Source of the DNA: Ananas comosus
Taxonomy: Eukaryota; Streptophyta; Magnoliopsida; Poales; Bromeliaceae
DNA length: 64,000 nt
Assembly: GCF_001540865.1 (NCBI RefSeq)
Contig: NC_033632.1
Span: 4,447,321-4,511,320, forward strand
Direction of reading: 5' to 3'
The notes under the pieces are model-generated. The model had not been told where the DNA came from, made no database searches, and saw nothing but the letters and a program-made list of their open reading frames with translations. The translations under genes and the position numbers were made by a program. Below, in pieces: positions 46,271-58,320 of the stretch. Position 1 is the first letter of the stretch. Each line of letters opens with the position of its first letter.

Positions 46271-46571
46271 AAAGAGAGGATAAGTTAAGGAAATAGTTTA
46301 ATAGATAGAGACAAAATATGTATTTTAATTAGGTTTTAACTTTGGTATACATTTAACCCATAATTGACCCGAGTTAGTTTAATAGGACTAACTGCAAGGG
46401 TTATTTGGAATAACGGTGGAACATATGAGGGGCATTTTAGAAAGAAAAAAAAAAAAGGGTAGATCGAATATTTTCAGACCGCATGAGGGGTATATAGGCA
46501 ATTATCCCATTTTTTAAAATCGAATACCTAAGTAAAGAAAGAGATTATATGTTGCCAAATAAATCCTCCAT

Positions 46572-46574
46572 ATA

Positions 46575-46659
<85 letters not shown>

Positions 46660-46680
46660 ATATATAATATATATATTATA
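46572..46680. repeat. (TA)n microsatellite
   Basis: About 110 bases of nearly pure alternating TA with a few TTA interruptions. Confidence 0.9.
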
Positions 46681-46682
46681 GT

Positions 46683-47437
46683 GGGTGTTTGGTCTAGCTT
46701 TTGAAAATAATTCTGGGCTCAAAAGTGATTTTCGGTTCAATAGAGTGTTTGGCAATTTTGTTTTTAAAATCTAATTCTAATTTTTAAGAATTAGTTTTAA
46801 AAACTTGCTTCTTAAAATTTGATTCTGATTCTGAACTTAAACTTTAAAATTTTATTTTAATTTTCGATTCAAATCTTAAATTTAATTTTAAATTTTATGT
46901 TTTGAATTTAATTTTAAATTTTTAAATTTCAAATTTTAATTTTTAAATTTATTTTTAAAATTTATTTTTAAAATTTAAAATTTAAAATTTGAAATTTAAA
47001 ATTTGAAATTTGAAATTTGAAATTTGAAATTTGAAATTTGAAATTTTACATTTTAAATTTAAATTTTAAATTTTAAATTTAATTTAAAATTTAAAATTTA
47101 AAATTTATATTTTAAATTTTAAATTAAAAATTTATATTTAGCTTTAAAAATTGTAATTTCTAAATTTTCAATTTTCAAATTTATTTTTTAAATTAAAATA
47201 TCAAATTTTAAATTTTGTACAAGTTTTAAATTTTATATTTTAATTCATATTTTAAATTTCTTTACAATAAAATATAGTAAAAATATTATTATATGCAAAT
47301 ATCAAAATCACTTCTCCAAACTAAAATCACTTCAGAAAATCGTTTTTATCTAAACTCAGCCAAATGCTTCAAAATCACTTCTCTAAACTAAAATTAATTA
47401 TGTAGAAATCACTTTTTTAGAATCTAGGCTAAAAAGT
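46683..47437. repeat. AT-rich fold-back element
   Basis: The left end GTGTTTGGTCTAGCTTTTG and complement of the right end AGCCTAGATTCTAAAAAAGT match loosely, with AAAGTGATTTTC/GAAATCACTTTT words in both arms. The core (46850-47230) is built of AAATTTTAAATTT-like repeats. Confidence 0.45.
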
Positions 47438-47747
47438 TTTACATGTATGGATTGGTATGCAAAATAATTTGCATTACATATTGCTGTGCAAAATAAAATG
47501 ATAACTAAAATTAATATGAAAAATTACAAATGATATTAATATTTAAACATATAATAAGATCAACTAAACTTTTATATTTGACACAAATTAGAGTAAGCAC
47601 ACGCATATGAGAGATATACAAACTTTTAAAACTTAAAAATATATAGATGCTGGTCTTCAAGAAAATATAAAGAAGAAACTTTGTTGCCTATTTATTACAA
47701 GTTATCTACAATATAATTTGTTTTCGATATAACTGTCAATCTAGTCA

Positions 47748-48335
47748 TATTTAGAAAATCTATATTTGTATTTGAGCTTGACACGTGGCAAACATATAGA
47801 AAGTCACGTGTCAGCTTCTCACATAGAGTTCATAAAGGGGTCTATTTTAGTATATAGTAATAGCTAGATTTAGAAAATCTATATTTGTATTTGACCTTGA
47901 CACGTGGCAAGCATATAGAAAGCCACGTGTCAGCTTCTCACACAGGATTCATAAAGAGTTCTATTTTAGTATATAGTAATAGAAAATCTATATTTGTATT
48001 TAAGGTTGACACGTGGCAAGCATATAGAAAACTACGTATCAACTTCTCACATAGGGTTCATAAAGGAGTCTACTTTAGTATATAGTAATAGATAGATTTA
48101 GAAAATCTATATTTGTATTTGACCTTGACACGTGGCAAGTATATAGAAAGCCACGTGTCAGCTTGTCACACAGAGTTCATAAAGGGTCATATTTTAGTAT
48201 ATAGTAATAATATTCTAGAAAATCTATATTTGTAATTGAGCTTGATACGTGGCAAGCATATAGAAAGCCACGTGTCAGCTTCTCATATAGGGTTCATAAA
48301 GGGGTCTACTTTAATATATAGTAATAGATAGATAC
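47748..48335. repeat. Five-copy tandem array (about 109-119 bp units) with paired G-box/ABRE motifs
   Basis: Units share TAGAAAATCTATATTTGTAT, then a GACACGTGGCAAGCATATAG core, then AAAGCCACGTGTCAGC, then TTCATAAAGG and TAGTATATAGTAATAG. The CACGTGGC motif starts near 47782, 47901, 48010, 48129 and 48246. Each is paired with an inverted CCACGTGTC about 15 bases on, degraded in unit 3. No gene lies within several kb. The AGTATATAGTAATAGA ends resemble, in complement, a Helitron 5' end, which is a guess. Confidence 0.85.
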
Positions 48336-48745
48336 TCCTACAGTTATCATCCGTTAAATTAACTTGGATTAAACGTGAGTTAAATATCTACCATAGTTTT
48401 AAAAAAAAAATGCCACTTTTGCCCTTAACTTAATTAAGGGTAAAGAAGAAATGCTGGTGATGGTAGAAGAATATATTTGAAAAGACCAAAAAGTAAAATA
48501 TTTTTGTACCCTTAACTTAAGGGCAAATGAGAAAAAATCGGTACTGGTAGAAGGGTATATTTGAAAGGATAAAATAGTAATTTCATAGAGATAACAGAGT
48601 AATTAATAATTTTAACTTTAGAAATATATTTAAAATATGTTGGAACGTAAAAAATATATTTTTAATATTAACCTTCTAAGAGGGATAAATTAGAAAGTTG
48701 AAAATTTTTTAGAAATATATAAGTAGTTGCCCCTTTTTTTTTTTG
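48336..48745. repeat. Partial copy of the AATTACC-ended fold-back family
   Basis: Contains CCGTTAAATTAACTTGGATT and TTAACCTTCTAAGAGGGATA, both also present in the 49.2-kb element, with the left end missing. It abuts the tandem array. Confidence 0.55.
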
Positions 48746-49161
48746 TAATATAGCCATGTGTATATATTCAAAAGCACTCTTCCATAATCCGTCAAATCAC
48801 TGGTATTCCAAACAGTAAAACATGAGTGAATTGAATCTCGCTCTTTACTCTTTTTCTCGATCAGTCGTTTTCTCTTCTGTAGGTTTAAAACCCTCTGGTA
48901 TTACATTATTTAGTGGACTGGCCCCCCATCACGAGCGACGAATTGCTCAGGCATATTCCCTGCGTTACTTTTTTTTTTTATCCCTCTTTTCATTATTATT
49001 ATTATTTTTTTTTTAGGAATTATTTAGTTGAATATAATTAGATATGCATGCAATTAATAAGCAGTTATATATACATTTATTCTAAATAATTTATTTAGTT
49101 GCATGCAGTTAGAAATCGTGTTCATAAATTAAATGGAAATAAAAAACTCTAATAATAATAA

Positions 49162-49683
49162 GGGATAATTACCTATCTATATTCCCTTCAAAACTTTGAA
49201 AATATCTATGTATCTCTACTTTTTTTTTCTTTTTAATATACCTCTAATATATATATTCCTTTGTTATTCCAAAATATCCCTACAATTACCACTCGTTAAA
49301 TTAACTTGGGTTAAACGAGAGTTAAATATCTATCACAGTTAAAAAAATTAAAATATCAATTTTGCCTTTAACTTAAGAGTATATAAGAAATATTGGTGAC
49401 GGTAGAGGTAGAGGGGTATATTTGAAAAGACCAAAAAGTCAAAATACTTTTTGTGCCCCTCACTTATTAAGGGCAAATAAGAAAAGTTGGTGATGATGAA
49501 ATGATATATTTGAAAGAGCAAAATAGAAATTTTGTACAAATAATAGAGTTCATTAATAGATTTTAACTCTAGGGATATATTTGAAATAGGTTGTAACATA
49601 AAAAGGTATTTTCAATATTAACCTTCTAAGAGGAATAAATCAGAAAGTCGGAAACTTTTCAGGGATATATAAGCAATTACCTC
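49162..49683. repeat. Fold-back element with AATTACC-type ends
   Basis: Left end GGGATAATTACCTATCTAT, right end ATATAAGCAATTACC. It shares internal text with 48336-48745 and end sequence with the Mutator-like element at 44692. The target duplication is obscured by the flanking TAA repeats. Confidence 0.55.
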
Positions 49684-51762
49684 TAATAATAACTAGGTTT
49701 AAATATTTTGAGTCAACCGTTTGGGCCCAATAAGTTATTAGAGCTAATAAGTCAGATCGTTATATTGAGAATTAAAGCTAGTTTACCAGCCGAAAGTGTG
49801 AGATAGATCTCTTATTGCTTTGTGATCTTGCGCTAGAAAACTCGATCTGACCATAACATGAGTATCTAACGGAGGCGTCGGAGGGAGTCCTTAACACCCT
49901 AAAAGTCTCACAATATTGGATGCATGGATAAGAAATTGTGAATGAAATATAAAGACTAAAGCTATAGTTATAATAATTGAGCTCCAGCATCTTGAACTAG
50001 TGATTTGGGTCCAATTATTCTCTCAAGCTACTATAATTGAAACCGCAGTCAATCAATTTGGAAAACTACAACCATCCAAAATCAGGCATAGTATTGAAAC
50101 TATTAGTTTCAATTATTGCAGTTGATTATTCTCTCGAACTACTGTAATTAGAACAATAGCAAAAAATCAATTTCGACATAATTTCAATTATTGCAGTTGA
50201 GAGTACATAGTTTCAATTATGTATTTTCATCCTCAGCACTCGAATAATTCAAGTGCTCTGAACCAAACATTTTATTTCTATCCGCACATAGTTATGATTA
50301 ACGTGTAGTTGAAACTACGTAGTACGTGCAACTAAATAGTCCTTAATTTTGATCATTTTTTCAAAAAGTCTATACAACTATATTAATCCCCAATGTGTAA
50401 GATAACATAGTGCTTTCTCCTTAGTTTAGAACTTTTCTATTTTTTTTTCTCTTCTTTTAATTATATATTTTTTTTAACTGAACCAACACGTTTTATATTC
50501 ATTTAAATATATTTATCTTTTTATGTATAGTTATTTCTTATTATTTAATATTTATTATTTTTTTTCTTTCTGAATGAACTGGTATTATTTTTTTAGTGTT
50601 TGAATGCGCTTTTTTTTTTCTTTTCAATTATTTCTTTTTTGAACCTTTCTTTTTCTATTTATTGTTTTTGTGAATTGGATCGACTATTTTGTTGATATAG
50701 TTTTGTGTTTGAAAGATTTTTTTTATTGAATCGGTAATCTCACTTTTTATTTTTTTTAATCGAATCGGTGTACTTGTTTTAGATATTTTGAATGATTCTT
50801 CTTTTCTTGAAGCCGAATCCGAATCGAAATCGGTTTTTTATTGAAAGAGCTTATATATATTATATATATTATATATATATATAGAAATCGAATCGGGTGT
50901 GTGGTGGATTTGTCAGTTGTATTCTTTTCATTTTTAAAATGTTATTAACTTTAAATAATGAAATCATCCAAAATTTAATTCTATGACATGGAGTAAAGTT
51001 TTGCAATATATAATTAATATCTTACTATATATGGCATATATGATATTCATGATATATATTATTGAGTTTATTTTTATTTTTTGTCTTTTTTTTCCTGCAT
51101 AAGAGTCATCTCAAATGTTCATAGGAGGGTTGTTACTATTAATTAGCGAGATTTAACATAAATAAATATATATATATATAGTATTATTATATTTATTATA
51201 TATTATTATATTTATATAATACTATTATATATTATTGAGTTGAATACTATCAGATATGTAACGAGCAGTTTTGACTTACGATTTATTTTGTCGATGATTA
51301 GAGCTTCAAATGACGTCGGCTCGTTAATACTATGATCTACATTTAAACTAGCTAGAATCAAATTTCACGCACGTTTCAATTCTATGTCTTTTATCCTCAG
51401 TGGTGATAAAGACTAATATGGCTGAATGGAATATTCTTTTAAAAATAATATGGAGTTCGTGTATAAGATCATTAGTTTAGATCTTGTTTAAATAGTTATA
51501 AGAATTTTCTAAAAAAAATTTCTTCTTTGGATAGCTTTATGGGTTAAAAGAGAAACGCCTCCTTACTTTGACATTAAATTAAAATTTTGAGCCCCTTTGT
51601 TAGGCAAATGATGTCGAAGAAGATTTGAATTTGATTTTATTATTCAATGGATAGTTATATTCACCGGAGCGTCGTCAATTTGAGCTTTATAAAAAAATAT
51701 AGTAAACGATTGTTTAATGTCGATTGTTTCTAGCTCATTCGATAGGTCTTATATATATATAT
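49684..51762. other. Gene-free stretch
   Basis: AT-rich DNA. Two inverted or repeated blocks with AATTATTGCAGTTGA-like words (50030-50230) suggest a degraded short repeat. No coding sequence is supported. Confidence 0.4.
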
Positions 51763-51767
51763 ATATA

Positions 51768-52312
51768 GGCCATAGCTACTATACTATTATGAGTATTGGA
51801 GCCCTCGTACTCATAAGTTGTTTTTGATGATGGAGCTTCCGAATCGACGATCCACTCCGTTAAATATGATCTAGAGTATTTGAAACTTCTAGAAAATAAA
51901 TTTCGTAAATTTTTTAAATCATAATAAAGTCTATCAAGTGGGCATAAAATGAACGGTCAAAATCGAACGACATCCTAAAAAAGCATGATCGGATCCTTCA
52001 ATTCAAGATCGGAGTTATTGATCTTTGTCTATGTAGTGAATAGAATTTTCTATCAAAAAATCAACAAATTCCGATTCTTTTACACCGTTAAATTAGAAAG
52101 TATCCCATACCGGCCATTAAAAATTGTCAAATTTATGACCTGTTGATCGTAAGGTAAATGATGTCGAAAAATTATAAAATTTAATTTCTAAAAGTTTTAA
52201 ATGTTGTAAATAATGTTTAATGGTGTGAATCGTCGATTCGGAAGCTCTATCATCGAAAATAACTTATGAGTACGAGGGCGATCGTACTCATAATAGTATA
52301 GTAGACGGACCC
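51768..52312. repeat. Long fold-back element, about 545 bp, family C-like
   Basis: The left arm (GCTACTATACTATTATGAGT, then CTCGTACTCATAAGTTGTTT, then GCTTCCGAATCGACGATCC) is repeated in complement on the right (ACTCATAATAGTATAGTAG). The arms pair for roughly 150 bp or more. It is flanked by (TA)n tracts on both sides, so the insertion target was probably TA-rich. Confidence 0.8.
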
Positions 52313-52761
52313 TATATATATATATATATATATATGGTGGGCATTCCAAAAGCTTCTGTATCGTTTTAAAACATTTGATTATGAAAGATTTATAAATTAA
52401 TCTCTCTCATTGCTGCAATTTTTCTTTTTTACTATAAACTTAATTGTTATTACTACGCTCCAGTGGCTTCTACTCAAGCAAATTTTCTCTCCCTTCTCCG
52501 GTTCCTATTGCTTCACTCCTACCTCAATTATGGTACCATTTTTTGTAATTAATTAATTGCTAAATATTTGAATTTTAAACTATTTTTGCATAAAAAAATT
52601 CTAACTTTAATTTTCTTTATAAATTTAGAAATTGATAATTTCCAACAATATTTTATCAATGGTAGGTGATAAATGGTAAATACTCTATATTTTTGCTTTA
52701 TTATTACTATGTACAGACTATGTACAGATGTACATTTTTTTTTAATGTTTTGTTATTTGAT

Positions 52762-53060
52762 GTTTTGTTATTTTTCCTCAGGAATTTATTGGTGATCCAC
52801 TACGTTGATTAATATACTGTTTGGTGTTGCCTTCCTTGGGATTTTCGGTAAATCCTAATACCTATGTGCTCATATTTGCTTTGATTTTAAATATATTTGT
52901 AATTACATGAAAAATATTAATATATTACATACAATTTTGTTATTTTTTCTCAGGAATCCATCAGTGATTTACTACGTTAATTTATCTCATGTTTGGTATT
53001 GCATTTCTTTAGACCTTCGGTAAGTCGTAGTGCATATGTGCTCATATTTACATGAAATTA
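52762..53060. repeat. Diverged tandem duplication, period about 172 bp
   Basis: CTCAGGAATTTATTGGTGAT, then TTTCGGTAAATCC, then TATGTGCTCATATTTGC is repeated as CTCAGGAATCCATCAGTGAT, then CTTCGGTAAGTCG, then CATATGTGCTCATATTTAC. Confidence 0.7.
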
Positions 53061-53124
53061 AGTTAAAAAAAAAGTCATAGAAATGTGATTCTGAAACCTT
53101 CTGTATATGCATTGTTTTTATTCA

Positions 53125-53385
53125 TACTCAAGGTATAAGCAAGAACTAGCTATTACAGGGATAGGTACAAGTATATGGATAAGAAAAATAGCGTTTGGAT
53201 GAAAATTGGGTTGTTCCCGGGGATAAGAAAAATATTAGAAAATTTTATATAGAAAATGAAGGTGTTGGTGGGGATAACCGAGAACTACTATTCTCGGCTA
53301 AAAATTTAGTGTTTGGGTATAAGGGGGGGATAAGGGCCTATTCCTATTCCTATCCCCTAACCAAACGGTGCCTTAGTTTTAGTCT
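53125..53385. repeat. Truncated Harbinger-like MITE
   Basis: GGATAAG-rich arms with GCGTTTGGATGAAAATTGGG on the left and CCTAACCAAACGGTGCCTTA at the right end resemble the 13.1-kb element. The left terminus is missing. Confidence 0.5.
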
Positions 53386-54650
53386 TTATTCTTGACTTTT
53401 TTTGTTTTTGTATTTTTGTATTTATGATTTTGCTTTAGTTAGAATTTTATTACTTTTAAATATTTTTCTTTACCTTTATTATTTAATAGAATATGTGTTT
53501 AAAGTAAAACACGTGTTAAAACTAAAACAAAAGTTCTGCTTGTATTCTTTGACAGTAAATGACATCAACTGTTAATATCGACATCAACTTTAGCTGTTTA
53601 CTTCACAAAATCTGCGCACAATTTTCGTTACTTCCTCCTAGATATGGAATTACTATGGTTGCAGACGAACAATTCTGTTCTTTTGTTTTTTTGTTTTTTG
53701 TTTTTTGTTTTTTGTTTTTTGAGAGAGATAGGTAGCACGCTACCCGCTTCGTTTATTTCATTTAGAACTCTATTCTTTTGTTAATGTGGAGGTTCTTAGG
53801 GGTAGCCGATTTATGAAAATAATTAAATATTGTCATATTAATTATTTGTTTGAAATTTATAATTATTTTAATTTTGCTATATTGTAGTGCTGTTGTTCCT
53901 AATGATTCATCTACATCTACAACTTTTTTTTTTATTTTTTATGCTATTTCTGCCCACAAATCAACTTAAATTATTTAGCCCCATTCAAATCCAACTTATA
54001 ACAAAATATAACTCAATAGATAAATTAAAGTTTAACTAATGATCTAATTTTAGCAAATTGCACTCTAAATTAAACTGTGCAGGATTATCTCTGAACATAA
54101 ATTGAGTTTTTTGTTGAGTTCTTAACTTTTTCTATCTAATTTTATCGAGTCCTTTTCATCTAAAACTCCATTATATATATCAAATAACATATATCATGCC
54201 ACCTTCCCAAATCCCAACATATATCACGCTACCTTCATAAGAAGTTTTAAAATATTGGCTTAAAACATCCAATGCATAGTTTATATTTTATTTGATATAA
54301 ATAGAAAATAACTTGAATGTCCACTCTTATTTGCAGTTTAATTCAATTTTTTGATACCGATGAAGAAGAGAAGTGAAGATTTTTTCAGCAAAACTATCAC
54401 AAGATCTAATTTCTATAATATTTTAAGTATACATGTAATAAACTTATTTTATTTTGAACTTTATAGTATGAACTTTATATTATGAATTTTAGAATTTGGT
54501 AAAATTCTAAAGTTTCTAATCACATTTATTGAAAAATAGTGCTGTTTTGGAGCCATATAACTTTTATTCAAAATTTTATAATTTAGAAAAATTAGTATTT
54601 AGAATTCTAATTATAATTTTATTTTTTAAAATTTTAAATTTTATTATCTA
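53386..54650. other. AT-rich stretch preceding a Helitron end
   Basis: There is no supported gene. It contains a GATAGGTAGCACGCTACCCG repeat word (53727) that recurs in variant form at 37600 and 40720. It may be the body of the Helitron whose 3' end is at 54680; I could not place the 5' end. Confidence 0.35.
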
Positions 54651-54681
54651 CCCGCTGCATCGCGCGGGTTTCTGCACTAGT
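54651..54681 (+). mobile_element. Helitron 3' terminus
   Basis: A GC hairpin CCCGC-TGCATCGC-GCGGG (54651-54668) is followed 12 bases later by the terminal CTAG (54677-54680) and a T. This hairpin plus CTRR end before a host T is the diagnostic 3' end of plant Helitrons. The 5' TC end was not found with confidence. Confidence 0.7.
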
Positions 54682-55527
54682 AATTTTTAAAGTGATAGGA
54701 TTGAAAGAAGAAACTGGACTGAAGAGGCTCAAAAATTAATTAGGGAGTTTGCGACTAGCGCTGTGGACCGGGTCTAGGAGATACCATACTGTTTTGGGGA
54801 CCATTATGGTGCTGGGTGTATATGTAGCATTTCTCATTGTTTTTTTTACATTGGGTAGTGGGAGAAGTGGACTCTTCATGGACCTAGATAAAAGAGGGTC
54901 AATGAACTTTCCCTTTTTAAAATTTCTTTTTTTTTTATTTTTTTTGTGCCCTAATTAAATGTTCCCATCATGGGAGCAAATCCTCCACATATTTCGTGAA
55001 AGCCATGATACACAAATAACCCGATAATAATGAATTTCTCTTTAGTACTTCATTTCCCACGTAAAAATATTTTATTAAGTGGAGCTGCTCAGAAAAGCTC
55101 TATATATTATATATTTTATTTATTAGATTCGTCATGCTATGTATTCTAAGCTCTGCGACAACAATTTTACTATGATCTGACAAAATAGATAATATTAGAC
55201 TTACAAAGAGATGCGCACAATCAAATTGAAAGAAGACTAAGCTTTAAAAACTATATTAAAGGTCTCAGTGTCGAAACAAATGCTTATTATGAGATATGCC
55301 CGTACATTGTGTATGGGCCAAAGTTCTCAAAATTAACAACTGTGAGATTAAAATTTTAGATAAATTAATTATATTTTTGATCCTCAAATTATGAGATGCC
55401 TGACACTTTATTTCTAAAACTTTAATTAGTTATAATTCTGGCTCAAACTATAAGTCATACAATATTTTAGTTCTCGAACTTTCTGAATTATTTCAATCAA
55501 GTTCTGCAATTTTATTTTTTTTTAATA
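54682..55527. other. Gene-free stretch
   Basis: No recognisable gene. The open frame near 54749-54958 has hydrophobic text but no homology that I recognise. Confidence 0.4.
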
Positions 55528-56813
55528 GGAATAATTTCATCAATACCCCTCTGAAAAATCATAATTTCATGGATAACCCCCTAAACTGAAAAATATCATC
55601 AATACCCCTCTAAAACCCAAAAATATTCACAGATACCCTTTAGCTTAACTTTCAGTCAAATGGTCGTCCAATATTTTGTAAATACCAATTTTACCCCTAG
55701 CAACAATTTAAACATTTAATATTTAAAATTAATTATATGATCAATTTTTAACATTTGAATCACATAATAATTTAACATTATTTCTAAAATATTACAATTA
55801 AAGATCCATAGTCTATTAAGTGTGATAGTTAAATCTCATTATGATTTTTCGCTTTTAAATTATACATAGTTATAATGCAATTTGTCTATAGTAGAATTCA
55901 ACATTAACTATTTAAAGATTTATTTTTAAAAATTTTATTTAAATAACTCACATATCTCATGCTAAAAATATTTTGATATCAAAATTCTCTATATTAGAGT
56001 ATTACTTATATGATCTGTTTGAACAAAATTTTTTTAATTGAAAATTTATTGTTAACAATAGAGTAAAATTTTATGAAAACCCTCTCATCTATAGTTCACT
56101 TCGACATGATCGTAACTCAGAAAAGCGTGAAATTTGATTTTCAGATAGTTTAAATGGTTTATATCATATTTAACGGTGCTAATTGTCAATTTGGAAATCC
56201 TATCATCGAAAACAAATCATAGTAACCCAAGTTGTACTACCGATAGTATTATAACAAAACTCTTTATATATATATACCCTCTCAACCTAAGTGTTTTTTT
56301 TAAAAAATTTTAGCAATTGAGTGTTTTTTTCCAACAAAATTAAAAATTTTATCAAATTCATGCGAGGGATCTCAATTAAAAAACTTTTAACTAAGTAAAG
56401 TCAAATAAAAAAAAACTGATAGTTCAAGGTCTCTTTTAGTGTTAAAAAATAAAACTTAAAGGGTTCTAGTTCAAAATGATTTACAAGTGAGGGGTTTCTT
56501 TATTTTTTACCCACTAATAATTAGTGCTAGAGATATTTTTTTTAAAATTTAGAAGGGTACTTATGAAATTGCCCCTTAATTATTTCATTATTTGCTATCA
56601 AAATAATACCTAACCTTTTTAGGGCTAAATTAGTCATTTTGTAACTCAACTTTTATTTAACCCAACTTCAACCATAGTTTAAGTAACAGTCGTTAGATGG
56701 AAGGGTAATTGTGAAAAATTTTTGCATTTGAAGGGGTATATATGATATTTTCAATTTTGTAGGGGTATTTATGATATTTTCATATTTGAGAGGGGTAGTG
56801 GTGAAATTGCCCC
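55528..56813. mobile_element. Mutator-like fold-back element, 1,286 bp, with nested insertions
   Basis: Left end GGAATAATTTCATCAATACC and complement of the right end GGGGCAATTTCACCACTACC, flanked by the perfect 9-bp duplication TTTTTAATA (55519-55527 and 56814-56822). Both arms repeat ATACCCCTCT/AGGGGTAT phrases. The interior carries half of a family C-like arm (56130-56265) and no transposase. Confidence 0.75.
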
Positions 56814-56822
56814 TTTTTAATA

Positions 56823-58195
56823 AGTACCGAATGAATTACTAATATCGAAGTGATGCAGCATTTTAATTATTATTGCATCATCAAGTGGTATATTATTATT
56901 ATAATTCAGAAAGTTTGAGGATTAAAATATCATACGCCTTATAATTCGAGCAAATAATTACAACTAATTAAAATTTGAGAACTAAAATATTTATAGTTCA
57001 AAGCCAGAAATTATAACGAATTAAAATTTGAGGACTAAAGTACTTCGTGCATCATAGTAAATTATAATTTTGCCAAAATTTGGAAATTTGAGTGGTTTTC
57101 TTTTCTTTCTTTTTTTTTTATTCTATTTTTGCTTAGACTAGAGGATTATGAAACGATGTTAGGTGTTATGGGTTTGAGCCAGCTTGAAACAAGCCCGGAT
57201 TAGTTTTGAATTATAATGTTAATGGGCTTGGCCCAATCAATTTAAGTATGATAGTGGTGCAATTGGGCTTGATTGTGATCCATTAATGGTCCCTAAAGTA
57301 TTGCATGAGTTTCGTTTTATTAAAAAATGGGAAATAATAATAATAATAATTAGGAATATAATTGCTAAAATTAAATGGTGAATTTTAATCCGCTTCTTTG
57401 TGGTTTAGCACAATTTTACTTTACCCTCATCTAGTTCAAAAAGTCGTACTTTACAATTATATAATAATTTTATTGTTGTTTCATTATAAAGATCTACTGA
57501 TAAATAAGATAGTAAATAAAGTATTTCCAAACAATAGTGAAGTGGAATATGGTATCTTCTAATTACCAAAACAAAATGATTTGTAAAATATATTATTTTA
57601 CCGTACTTTTATACTTACAAGGAAATGTAAAAATAAAATCATAGAATAGCAAAAGTAAAAATACGCTAAATCACTGGGGGCAAACTGTAGTTTATCCAAA
57701 ATCTTGGGACCGGAGTGAAAAATTGGCTAAAATGGTTTGGATTGTTTTGATTAGTTCTTATTAGCATACAATATTTTTTTAAGGCATATTTGTTTTATCG
57801 AAAGTGAAGTTCAAATTAAAGTAGACTTTCAAATGAACTAAAATTTAAACAAAAAGTTATTTTTTTCTGGTGTTTATTTGCATAGTTATAAAATTGAAAT
57901 TTTTTTAATTTAGCTGTTTATTTGACAAAAAGTTAGTAGCATGAAAAAAAGAAAAATAAAAAAATAGCGAAAATGAGTATCTACGCCGAAAATCACTTAT
58001 TTCTGCTCACAAATTAAAAACGAATCAACCAATGCAAACGGTTCACACCCTCGGTCGTATATTTCGCTACAACCGACGCTGCAGCGAGTTCGAATGTTCC
58101 CAAGAAGTAGAGAGAGAAAGGCTCAGCTCTAAAGAGAAAGAGAGAGGAGAGAGAGAAAAAGAGTAGAGGCGAGAGAGAAAGGGAAGAGGAGGGGG
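56823..58195. other. Gene-free stretch with a family B relic
   Basis: 57385-57705 has TTGTGGTTTAGCACAATTTT and, near its right side, AAATCACTGGGGGCAAACTG, resembling a worn family B MITE. No gene is supported. Confidence 0.4.
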
Positions 58196-58222
58196 AGAGA
58201 GAGAGAGAGAGAGAGAGAGAGN

Positions 58223-58253
<31 letters not shown>

Positions 58254-58256
58254 AGG
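58196..58256 (+). promoter_or_regulatory. (GA)n tract containing an N in the leader of the 58.3-kb gene
   Basis: About 60 bases of GA with an N at 58222, lying 65-125 bases upstream of the ATG in purine-rich DNA. It is a likely 5' leader or core promoter feature. The true repeat length is uncertain. Confidence 0.5.
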
Positions 58257-58320
58257 GGAAGGGGATCGCTTCTTTGGATCTTGGGACGGTGGTGTGGAGG
58301 AGGAAGGTGGGGGGGCGATA

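Larger units (their letters stand above)
44692..46508. mobile_element. Mutator-like element, about 1.8 kb, with GC-rich cargo
   Basis: The left end GGGGCAATTGCCTATATACC and the complement of the right end GGGATAATTGCCTATATACC are inverted repeats. They are flanked by 9-bp near-duplicates AATTTTTAA and ATTTTTTAA (one mismatch). Inside lie a nested family C element (45485-45697), a long TA tract and a GC-rich block (45763-46270). Smaller relatives with the same ends occur at 49162-49683, and a similarly ended element at 55528-56813. There is no transposase. The structure fits a non-autonomous, cargo-carrying (Pack-MULE-like) element. Confidence 0.6.

Noticed and set aside
54749..54958. 69-codon hydrophobic frame
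   Set aside because: Hydrophobic text arises from a T-rich run; no start context, neighbours or homology support it.
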